DNA of 64,000 nt. It comes from Brachyhypopomus gauderio. Lineage: Eukaryota; Chordata; Actinopteri; Gymnotiformes; Hypopomidae. Of this stretch, positions 17,884 through 27,767 are shown piece after piece. Within the stretch, counting starts at the first letter, position 1; every line of letters begins with the position of its first letter. The notes below the pieces were generated by a model. The model ran no database searches, was not told where the DNA came from, and saw nothing but the letters and a program-made list of their open reading frames with translations. The position numbers and the translations under genes were made by a program. The stretch is taken from contig NC_135223.1 in NCBI RefSeq assembly GCF_052324685.1, forward strand, positions 22,633,369 through 22,697,368, in the 5' to 3' direction.

Positions 17884-19338
17884 GCTTCGTTAGACGCAAA
17901 ATACAGTAATGTCACTGAGCTTTTGGACTGAAAGTGTTCTTACCGTTAAGAAAGTTTTGCAGTTCTGCAAGATTGCCACAAGATGGCGAAAGAACACCAT
18001 TCTGTATTTTCTAACTGAAGAAAGAACAGTATGGTTACGTCTGTCACCTAATCTTCCACTAGTGCACTCATGGGGTTACCACCTTGGTATCTGTTGCTAC
18101 TTATGAAAGATCCCCTGCTAGGTTTGATTGATTTATTTATTTTTTCCACAGAATTGCACTCTCTGTTTCTCTGTGTACACCCACCCCTGCTCCCACATTA
18201 TGTTAAATTTACATAATATCTTTATTGCATCTTTAATCCTTTTTGGAGGGACAGACTTGTGTAATTGCAACAATTACACAATTAATTCGTGTATTTCCAG
18301 TCACCCAGTACTGTAATACATATTGCAGAGAAGTCGATCGAAGAATGGGGACTCTTTGTCTGTGCTATGTCAATGTCAGTTTTAAATATTAATGCATTGG
18401 TTATTACCATGGTGTTTATCAGATATATGAGATGTAAGTCTACTATTTGGATGTATGAAACTTAGTTTAAAACTTTTGAATCCAAAATGTCAGGAATTTC
18501 AATACAAAAAGATTTTTACTCTTTTTGGCATGTTCAAACGTAACATGAGTCCTCAGGGAATATCACTGCGTTTAAATGACATTGTGCTGTTTGCCATCTA
18601 AATAATAATAATAATCATAATAATCTTTATTTGTATAGCACCTTTCATACATACATGCAGCTCAAAGTGCTTTACAGTATAAATAAATAGAAACATAAAA
18701 AGGAGATAAGACAAAAGAAAAATGTAAAAATAAATAAAAGATAAAATATTAAAATAACAAAAAATGGAAAAAGTAAAGTAAACAATATAATAAAAGTAAA
18801 GTAAATAAGATAATAATCGGGACCAAAAACCCATATGTAAAATCCCAAATCAATTAAACACGTCAAAAATGTCATGTAAATGTCATCCACAAGTTCATTG
18901 CAATTTTGCTATGATCTTGTAACAGCATTTCTCTTCTAATAATTACTTCTGTTATTGTTTCTTCTTGTATTACTGAGGTGTTCAGAATGGGCCCAATCTA
19001 ACGTCATCTCCCAAGCAGGAGGGTAAACACACCGAGCTGAGGGCTCTTTCTCTGGGGCTTCATTAGCCTCTATGAGTCTTGCATAGCTAGACGCTGTCAT
19101 CTTGTTGCCCAAGGCCTTCCAGTAGAAACCCCAGAGAACCCAAGAGCAGGTGCTTTTCCACCCATTCTGTAATGCTCGCCTACAGGGACAAAGAAAGTCA
19201 TACACCAGTCAATGTATTAAAGTAACAGGATCATAGCAAACCAGTCATCAAACGCTGGCACATAGCTCACCCTGAAGTACTAGTCCTGCTTGATGATGTA
19301 GACCTGAAGACACATATTCGGTTTCCTGATCTTACCAT
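14465..19338 (-). CDS. Unrecognised protein, at least five exons
   Basis: I do not recognise this protein. In minus-strand order the exons are 19338-19271 (candidate first exon), 19179-18974, 17349-17250, 15075-14936 and 14619-14465. Each junction has GT and AG, and the phases fit (remainders 2, 1, 2, 1). The total is 669 nt, 222 aa plus a TAG stop. The last exon stays open for 50 codons in the required phase, which is strong support. The protein is rich in Trp, Cys and aromatics (for example KSTCSWVLWGFYWKALG, NYEQVKWFK, GALWVAVHFEV, CWSGNWLYDSWRHKG). It has no obvious signal peptide or membrane helix and ends in a Cys-rich tail (CLKTCCAQ, KQCPATEQKTTV). The first exon is least certain: its ATG overlaps a donor-like GTAAGA, and exons further upstream are possible. 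The gene is convergent with zc3h12a and divergent from the glycoprotein gene. Confidence 0.62.
15249..15575. repeat. 12-bp minisatellite
   Basis: About 25 imperfect copies of a 12-bp unit of the type CTCCATGATCCA, with GTTCCA and CAGGTC variants. Because the unit is a multiple of three, all frames stay open and spell repetitive Trp/Met/Asp/His-rich peptides on the minus strand. I treat those as non-coding. The array lies in the intron between the 15075-14936 and 17349-17250 exons of the minus-strand gene. Confidence 0.93.
17804..17880. repeat. (TG)n microsatellite
   Basis: Pure GT run of about 77 bp in an intron of the minus-strand gene. Confidence 0.97.
17976..17988 (+). promoter_or_regulatory. 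Possible CTCF-type motif
   Basis: CCACAAGATGGCG resembles the CTCF core CCASYAGRKGGCR, with one deviating base (A where C/T is usual). The AAGATGGC part also fits a YY1 core. This is a motif match only. Confidence 0.3.
18598..18690. repeat. Dispersed fish-type repeat
   Basis: An AAT trinucleotide run is followed by a CTTTATTTGTATAGCACC segment and an AAAGTGCTTTACAG segment, a signature of a repeat very common in teleost genomes. It lies in an intron of the minus-strand gene, followed by A-rich sequence up to about 18830. The family name is not determined. Confidence 0.55.
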
Positions 19339-20104
19339 ATAAGCAGTAAACGACCAGTATTTTACATTTAAAAAAATTACATGTTGCAATAAGTTGGTAA
19401 GTCGCAAAAGTAAAAATATGCCAATTTTGCATTTTAATGGTAATGGTTTGATGGTAATGGTAATGATGGTTTGGACATGTCTTCAAAGTTTAAATATGAT
19501 ATAAAGACTTTTATTTACTCTTTTAATGACACTATATTCCAAAAACAAAGCAGTTCATATTTTAAAATGTGTTTCAGTATACTATTGAGATGTGTTCCTA
19601 TATAACATTTTTTTTCCTGATTTTTAAGTGGCAGCAATTCCCAAGCCATTTCTTTCAGTTGTATTTTTGTATTTTGATGATTCTTATACAAAAATTATAT
19701 TTAATGAGAGGAACTGGTCCTAATTGCACTGTTTTCACTGACTACTGGGCCCTTTTTAATTTGAGAATTTTGGAACCTTTGACTTGGCTTTATCAAATTG
19801 ATTGTTTTTGTTGGTGGTGTCTAACTAAGCATAAGTATATGGAAAGGAGAGTCCTGCAGGCAGCACTGAGATTCTATTGCTAACAGCAAGGCCAAGCGTG
19901 TCCATACTGTGGGTAAGATCATAGCATGGCCTCATGTTCATCAGGGGGAAGCCCCTAATCATCAGTCACATGCATCTCATAGAACATCTGTAAAGAGCCT
20001 TCAGAAATTATTCTGATAATGAAGAGTGTTTGACCCTCCTCTTCTTCAACAACCTTACAGTCAGGGTGACAGGCCAGTGTTTCCATTAATTAACTACCTC
20101 TCCA

Positions 20105-20149
20105 GAGAGAGAGTGAGTGAGACAGAGAGACAGAGAAAGAGTGTGTGTC

Positions 20150-20189
<40 letters not shown>

Positions 20190-20218
20190 AAGAAAGAGAG
20201 AGAGAGAGAGAGAGAGAC
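20105..20218. repeat. (GT)n/(GA)n simple repeat
   Basis: Compound GT then GA low-complexity tract; it produces spurious Arg/Glu-rich and Leu/Ser-rich frames. Confidence 0.92.
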
Positions 20219-20480
20219 GGGAGGGAAAGCAATTGCAGTAGACACTCTTCACTTCATCCACTGCTGTCATCCTCAGGCAAAACATCACTTTCCTTCATCC
20301 TGTAAGTACAAATGTACTATATATATTTCACTCATAAGTCTTAAAACATTATAACTATACTGGGCTGGATGTGCGTCAGTACTTTGAGATTCCCTAAAGG
20401 GGGATGTTATTATAGTTCAAAACATGTGCTACAGTAGAGGCAAGAATATTGAATGTATTTTTCCCAAAACCTAGTTAGAA

Positions 20481-20485
<5 letters not shown>

Positions 20486-20560
<75 letters not shown>
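20486..20560. repeat. (AT)n microsatellite
   Basis: Pure AT dinucleotide run of about 75 bp. Confidence 0.97.
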
Positions 20561-20565
<5 letters not shown>

Positions 20566-21634
20566 TATTGCTTTTCTATGTTCCTTGACCTTTGTAAATA
20601 CAATACAACTATTACTTATTGTTATTCGTAAAATTGATAGTTACATTATTACAATATCTTTCAAATAGACAATCCTCTTAAAGTCTGTGGTGCTTACAGG
20701 ATAGTTTTGATTTGTTTCTATTATAAATCATCACAAATCTTGCCATAGGTACTAAAATGGTGTAATTGCATTACTGATTAAATATTACATGTTTTGACAC
20801 TGTACTTTCTGTTTCTCATCTCAACAATGAGGCCAGATTATTATAAAATATATGTTCTAATAAACTGCTCCTATTAAGAGTTAGAGACAGGATCCTTTTT
20901 GGAGGACCTGTTGACAAAGCAAATGGTTTCCAGGGCAGTTTCCTGAAGGGGTTCATACTTCGTCCTCTAGGGACCTGTGGTAACAGGGCATGCTTTGCAC
21001 TTACACTCATGGGATTCGCTGAGAACAAACAAGTTGTTAATTGTGCATGAGCAACGGATCCCACAGAAATTAAACGTGGTAGATGGACACGTGATTTGCT
21101 TTTTAGAATTTGTATTTTCTATATTAGTGTATTAGTATTAGTATTTTTTGCATTTTATGAGAAGTAATAATTATCTGCTGAAATTAGCATAGATTGGCAA
21201 CTGATGTTACAAACAAATGTGTGTGCAGACTAAAAAGCGTTGATTATTCATGTTTACCCAGAACACCCTGTAGCTGCTCATTATTGCTTGACCAGCAAAA
21301 GATCTGTTCACTGGAACAAAGCACAATAAGCTATGTAATAAAATCCCTCTGTGCAGACTGAGGGGACCGACCAACATGTCTGCATAAATGGGTCTAGTAT
21401 CAATATCAATACAATACCTGCTATAAAAATATTTATCTTACATGAAGATTGTATGATTAAACAAAAAGAAAAGTGAAGGAACTTTTCTGTTTTATGTAAA
21501 AACTGACAAATGTGTGTGTAGTCTGTGACAGTATATTTGGGAGTGAACATGAGTAGGTTATGAATGACTAGCTATGTGGTTTTGTGTTAACAGGTAGTGA
21601 CAGAAGACAATTCAATCTGCTGACCCAGTGAAGA

Positions 21635-24197
21635 ATGGGTTCAAGTCCCTGTTTAAAAGGTAACCTTTTATAATACTATTGATTTATACAAAACAGGCCA
21701 TATATATATTTTTAATAGTAGGATACCTATATATATTTTTAATAGTAGGATACCTAAATCATACATGGCAATACAATTACAATTGTTTAATACAATTGTC
21801 TGAATATGAGAATGGTGGAGCTGTGAAATGCTAATAATGATCCATGTTCACCAGGGCTGTATTTGGTACTGTATTCTGTATTTTAATGGTTGTCATAGTT
21901 TTGATTCTGAAAATAAAGTATGTGCTAAAGGTCCATGGCAGCTCCACAGTAAAGATATAGGAAGTTAATACGTATATAATAGGTAATAGGCCTATGAAAC
22001 ATTGTCATTCTTCATTGCAAAAAAAACACTGTTGATTTACCTTTAAAAAAGTTATTTGAAGTTAATAAAACACAAAAATTGTGATAAACTCACAATTTTA
22101 GGACAACAAGGCTAAATAGTTATTATAATGATGTTGTTACAGAGATCGTACTGACAGAGAGCACATAGCAGCTTAATCTGAATGAGCTGGCGCAAAAATC
22201 AATATTCCCCTGTTGTTGTCTGACTGTGTCTTCCCTTCCAACAGGACTCTTTCTTTTTTTATTACTGCAAATAAGTTGGCTGATGTATGTCCAGGGGGGA
22301 AATTCTACCTCCACTTCAATGGATAATGCAATGAATGAAACCCTGTTTAACGACACTCTGAACATGCCAGACAATTCATCTCTAGAATATAACAGTACAG
22401 CAGGTAATCTGGTTATTTACCAGATCGTAACATGTTGTTTCAAATAATGGTAAAGATAGAATTACTGTATATAAAATGTTTTCACATTTTAATTAATAAT
22501 GCATAACACAATTTCAATTATAGCTTTGGCCTGATAAAATAATGAATTGAAAAATTAAACATGAAGCATTATTATAAATTATAGGAGACAAAGTACTACT
22601 TTGTAGTACTAAATGTACTACTATGTATGTGTTACTAATTTACTATTTATTACAGTATCCATAGATTCAAACAGCACAAGCAGCCCAAAAAACACTACAA
22701 TAGTGAGTAACATCAGTATACTGGCTTCAGACTCAATATATACATACATGTATTGTCAGACATGGATTTTCATATGGTTCTAATTTGATTTTTCCATAGT
22801 TATCCTGTCCAATTTTCACGTGTAACTCCTCATCGTGCTACAGTAGGTTCCTGAGTACAAATGACACCCTCTGCTCATCTACTGGTAGATACTGCGAGGT
22901 ACGAATGCTCATCCCATTTTTTAAATACATGTTCAATTTTGCAATCTCATGATGATGGTCATGGCAGTTCGGTCCCACGTACCCAAGTCCACCCCATGCG
23001 TAGATAAATAACACACACTTTGTGCTTATCGAAGTGGATTATTTCACATGAAGCTGAATGAGATTTGAAATCTTGCTTGGTGTGTAAGTTAAGGAAGGAG
23101 GATGACGGGAGATACTCGGTGGGCTGCACCTCCAACTGCTCCGCCCCCTGCACCAACGTCACGCAGGCCAACTGCTCCGCCCTGTGCTGTAGCTCGGGGA
23201 CCTGTCTCAACTCCACCCTCTACACCCTGGCCAACTCCTCCATCATGTCAAGTACTTCTCTCTCTTTATCCTTTCACTCCTTGAACATCTCCCAAATGTA
23301 TGTGAAGCTCCAATGGTGTACTTTACACACTGTTTTGATGTGTGGGACAAGGGGGGGGGGGGGTGTACATGTTGTACCTATTTTTAATCCACCTTTTATT
23401 TTTAATCCCCTTTCTAATCAGTGACTCCTACAACAGTGTACACCCCTCCAACCACCAGACCCGCCACCGCAACAACCGTCACTGCTGCCAACAATGTAAG
23501 AACGAGCTTTAATACAAGGTTTAATAATACTTTAATACTGTGTAAGATCGGTTTTATAAAGAAAAAAGTGTTATCCTCAAGGAGTTAAGCTAAGCAGATT
23601 TAATAAAGAGAGAATAACAACCAAAATGCCCTCATCTCCGGATCTAATGATGCTTTTGTCTTCACTGTCAACAGGGAAAGAAGTGTCACAGAATTAGTTG
23701 TAACGGGGACACCTGTTACCAGGGCAATACAAACCTGATGCTGTGTGCACCTGCTCAACACTACTGTATGGTAAATGTATCTATATACTGTATATACAAG
23801 ATATTATATATATAATATACATGGGAATATACATATGGTGATAAAGAGCGATAGTGCAGTATTGTCCCATGGTCTTACGTGTACAAGTACAATAACGTGT
23901 TTCACAGCTCATCGCTCACTGAATTCTCCTTCATCTCAGCTGAGGAAGACCACCACGGGGACAGTGGTGTCGTGGACGGGGGGCTGTATAGAAGACTGCA
24001 GCAAGGACACGGTCTGCACGGCGTCAGCGGCTAACTGCTGCTTAGAGTGTTGTAACGCTACCACCACCGCGTCCTGCTTAAAGCTGACGGGACAGGTGAA
24101 CATGCCCAACTCCGCCAGCAGGGGGCCATCCTCCCCCATCATACTCCTGCTCTCTTCGCTTCTCCTCTGGTTACTAAGCACAGCTGCACTAGTATAA
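21635..24197 (+). CDS. GPI-anchored glycoprotein with two Ly6/uPAR-like modules
   Basis: I do not recognise a named orthologue. Exons: 21635-21659, 22245-22403, 22656-22702, 22800-22898, 23089-23251, 23422-23495, 23675-23770 and 23940-24197. All are GT-AG and in phase, giving 306 aa. Residues 1-26 form a signal peptide (GLFLFLLLQISWLMYVQG) made by joining a 25-nt exon to exon 2. Residues 27-77 are rich in Asn/Thr/Ser with several N-glycosylation sequons. Two Cys-rich modules follow (78-165 and 190-285). Each spans two exons with the same break: the first half ends in YC plus one residue and the second begins LRK, then GCxxxC, then a CC pair. A Thr/Pro-rich linker (exon 6) separates them. The C-terminus is a hydrophobic Leu-rich tail after small residues, fitting a GPI signal. 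An ATTAAA at 24483 may be its poly(A) signal. The role is unknown; a cell-surface ligand or receptor is plausible. Confidence 0.8.
21700..21757. repeat. Two-copy 27-bp direct repeat
   Basis: The segment containing ATTTTTAATAGTAGGATACC is present twice back to back, in the first coding intron of the glycoprotein gene. Confidence 0.85.
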
Positions 24198-24291
24198 TAG
24201 ACTTTGGCATTTGGTAAATTCAGCTCAGCATCAGCGGTAGATCACTGCAGGAAGACACGCTCGGCTGTTCCTGGGAATATGGCTGCATCAG

Positions 24292-24302
24292 TGTGTGTGT
24301 GT

Positions 24303-24381
<79 letters not shown>
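24292..24381. repeat. (TG)n microsatellite
   Basis: About 90 bp of GT dinucleotides with one early interruption. Confidence 0.97.
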
Positions 24382-24383
<2 letters not shown>

Positions 24384-26017
24384 TGAGCAGATGTATGAAA
24401 GAACGTATGTTAGCTTTTTAACTACATGTCAAGATGGCGCTTGTTCATCTATGCATAGAATGCTATATATATAAAGAAATTCATTAAAAAAAAAACGTTT
24501 TGCACAGTTTGACACATAGAAGCAATAAGATATAACCAGCACAACATGAGTCCTGGCATAGTGTTGATAAATATCTTCTTGTTACATACTAATATATTTG
24601 CATGTTTTCAGTTAAAGCTTGGCATGTGACACAAAGACTTATTTGTGCAGCAAACTGTTTGGTTTCATTTCAACCTCTTTAATTGATTGCATTTGTATAC
24701 AGATGTTTGGGTAATATGGACACATAGCTCAGCAAAATCAAGTCTATCCATGTATGTTAAACCATTCAAACCTAACACTGAGAATCCAAGTATAATCATA
24801 GAACTGTTTGTGAATCAGGTGCACCAGACAAGCTTTTATAATGTATATTTAACATGTCGTTGATTTCCAGAACTGACTTCAAAAGAAGTGAAACATGTAT
24901 TCACTTTATACATATGATAGAACATATCAGACATTTGAAATCTGCACAAAATTTTAAATATGTAATGGCTGTGTCATAACAAAAATAGCCTTGAACCTAA
25001 ATAGATATCAAAATAATAATATTTTTGCATACACATTTATGGCACTGTAAAACTGCACAAATATGTTTATAGTTTATGATAAAAATTAAATAATAAATGA
25101 GATTGGCATGTGTATGTTTTTCTTTCAGTGGAAATGTATCTGTTGCCTGAGGATTATGTTTGCCTATAGCCTATGGTGTTATCACACTTCTGTAAATGAA
25201 AGAGATTTTAAATGGATCATTTACACACTCTTAAATATACTTTCTTTCCGACATACATATAGTATATATGTATAGTATAGGTCTTTAGTCTACCATCACC
25301 TGTATACTATAACCAAAGGAAAAATTTCTAGAGACATTTCTTCAAATCGCAGATTTTGTATTGACCACTTTGCAAATATTTTTATAACAGACACCCCTGC
25401 AAACTGTCTTTAAAAACAGTACTAACAACATGCAGAAAAGTGTATTTGCGTAACCACTAATATATCATGTGCCCAATGGTTTTCTTTGCACTTCTGTGAA
25501 AAAGCCCAAAACATCTACTCAAAACATACAAGAGCCTGTGAAAAACTGTCCAGATAGATGAGTGTTAATGGTGTTGGGCTGATTAGGAGAGAACCGTGTG
25601 GGCTGACTGGGAGCGTGTGCAGGGGTGCGGTGGAGGCCCAGACAGGCTTCCACTCTCTTTAATGCCCTGAACATGCCAGCCTGAAATCAGCTGATGTAAC
25701 CGGACTTAACTTCAGTGAAATACCGACAAACAGAGGAGCTTCACAAGCCCTGTGAAGAGGTTCTTAGTGAGTAGGTTAGAGTATATGGTGAGGTGGACTG
25801 GGTCTTATGTGAAACCCTAATGGACTGGTGCAGGATATTTAACATCTTATCCTGTGTACAAGGACATCTTATTGTTCAGAAACAATAAGACACACAGGTA
25901 TTTCCATCTCCCATATTAATGTTTCTTCCTTCTAGCTTTTACTTATTTCTGTGCCTTTTCAATAATATGATACTAAGTCATATCTTTGCAAGTCTCAAGG
26001 TGGCAGTATAATGTATT

Positions 26018-26030
26018 CCACTAGGTGGCA
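26018..26030 (+). promoter_or_regulatory. CTCF consensus motif
   Basis: CCACTAGGTGGCA is an exact fit to the CTCF core consensus CCASYAGRKGGCA. A partial second copy, AAGGTGGCAG, lies about 20 bp upstream. Its intergenic position between two unrelated genes suits an insulator or loop anchor. Binding is inferred from the motif. Confidence 0.5.
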
Positions 26031-27479
26031 TAGTTTAGTTTATTCAATTGCCTACTGTTACACTGATAATGGTTCATATTTACAAGTATTGAACAGCAGA
26101 ACTAATTCTCATGCTGGGCATATCAGAAAATGTCGTTAACAATATGTGACATCTCATAGAAAGAGCAAAGCATGAGTGCAGTTGGCAAAGAAGGCATTTA
26201 TTAACTCCAGCGAGCGGATGAAGAAAAGGACAGCTTCAAATAAATGTGTCTCGCCTCAAGCTGGGCTCTCTGGTTCTAAAACAAATGGGAAGCTATCAGG
26301 CATATTCCTGCGGGTTTAAGTGATTACCAAGGGACAGTTATGTGTAGTTCAGTAAAGAAACAGGGGGACTGAGAGAGGGTGTGGCTGTGTGTGACTGAAG
26401 TGTGTTTGAGAAAGTGGGCGTGTTCTTCTGGTTGCATGCCAGCAAGACCAAGACACTATATTAAGACACTCACCATGTTGTAATGAATATCCAACACTAA
26501 TCCAGGAAGGTATAATGTTAAGCTAAGATATCCCCATTAATGCCACCAGTGAACATATAATAGTCCATGTGTGAATGCACTCCACCCATAAAACTCACTT
26601 ATCCTATCATTTATAGGAACACCTGTCATAGGTAACAAGGAGTTTAGTTTGCTGGTGTCATCACTGCTAACTACTTTGTGTGTATGTAGCTGGCTAATGT
26701 ACTGATGAGAGCCCTTCTGTGTGCAGACCTTGAGTGAGTGAGAAAGGCTCTTCAAGTCTGACCCTCTAGGACATCAACAAAATGTCGTGGCCACTAAAAT
26801 GGTTGATTTTTATGTTTTATTAGGGAAGGGGATTTCACATCTACTGAAGGAGGGGATCACATTTCACCTTTATTCACACAGCTGCTCTAGATTTTTGTGC
26901 TTTTGGGGATTGATTTTATGTTACATTTTAATAACCTTTCATGGTCCCATTGTACCTTAATGAATTGACTTTCTGCGAGAGCTCTTACATCAGCCAACGG
27001 TATTATGCTGGTCATAGCTACTACCCGAGTAAGAGTGGCTGGACATATTTAAGCTTTAAAGCTTTTTAAGGCTTTAAGCTTTGAAATCCCCTTTCTAGTG
27101 ACCAGAGAGGTGTTGATAATAGACATTTAAGATGAGGGTAAATACCTATCAGTTCTGATTTAGTGTTTTATTAGCCTGTAATTAACCATTTATGTCACTG
27201 TTGCAGTTTTTGTAAGGCTCGTGTATTTTATTCTTTCTTTTTTATCTTTAAGTCTTTATCCAACTGTATTGCATTTCATACTATTTTCTAGTATACCGTT
27301 TTCTAAACCTTGCTTTACAATATATTATATATCTTCTATGTCAGTATGACACCACAAAACGTATAATGTGTTCGCAACATTCCGCAGCAGTTTTGTCTTA
27401 TTGCAAATTAATGAATGAGTTAACGTTGAATACGGTCAATGGCAATTAAAAGAAACGCGTTTAGATGACATTAATAATG

Positions 27480-27767
27480 GCACATTTGGCGTTCCGTAGT
27501 TCCAGCTCTGAGCGCCTAGGGGGGCGTTCCGTGTGCGTGACGTCATCACAAACTTCTGAAGTCTCTGCGTGGCAATGAAATGAAGTGAAGTTAGTGAGCG
27601 GGATAAGGGGATTAATGGTGAGCCATCGGATGAAACCACATTAGCACGCTTTAAACGAGTCGTGCATGGTTGAAACAGCCGCATGTTTCGTGTCGTACCG
27701 TTAAGTGGGTTCCTTAGACTGTTTTGAGAAGCTGCTTTGCGACATCGGTGGTTGCCGGCTGCAGGAA
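27480..27767 (+). promoter_or_regulatory. inpp5b promoter region with CRE
   Basis: This stretch, just upstream of the inpp5b start codon, has more CG dinucleotides than the AT-rich flank. It contains a perfect palindromic cAMP-response element, TGACGTCA, at 27538-27545. No TATA box is obvious. The transcription start is not determined. Confidence 0.5.

Larger units (their letters stand above)
19339..21634. other. Divergent intergenic region and 5' part of the glycoprotein gene
   Basis: Separates the start of the minus-strand gene from the first coding exon of the + strand glycoprotein gene. It contains mixed GT/GA simple repeats (about 20105-20218), a long AT microsatellite (about 20486-20560) and a plausible noncoding first exon ending at 20301 (TCCT|GTAAGTAC). 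A matching acceptor, TTAACAG, lies at about 21592, upstream of the start codon. No TATA box stands out. Minus-strand frames at 20816-21064 and 21308-21550 have no clear support. Confidence 0.5.
24198..27767. other. Intergenic region between the glycoprotein gene and inpp5b
   Basis: Holds the probable 3'UTR of the glycoprotein gene, a long TG microsatellite (24292-24381), mostly AT-rich sequence, a CTCF-type motif (26018-26030) and the inpp5b promoter (about 27480-27767). I see no coding exon. A segment at about 25797-25860 resembles one in an mtf1 intron (about 50197-50262). Confidence 0.6.

Noticed and set aside
20816-21064. Minus-strand 82-codon frame with internal splice-like sites
   Set aside because: No frame joins in phase to the neighbouring minus-strand gene with good sites, and no family is recognised. 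Possibly repeat-derived.
23102-23284. Pro/Thr-rich frame overlapping exon 5 of the glycoprotein gene
   Set aside because: Shadow in another frame of the cysteine-rich exon, which has consistent splice sites and a duplicated counterpart.
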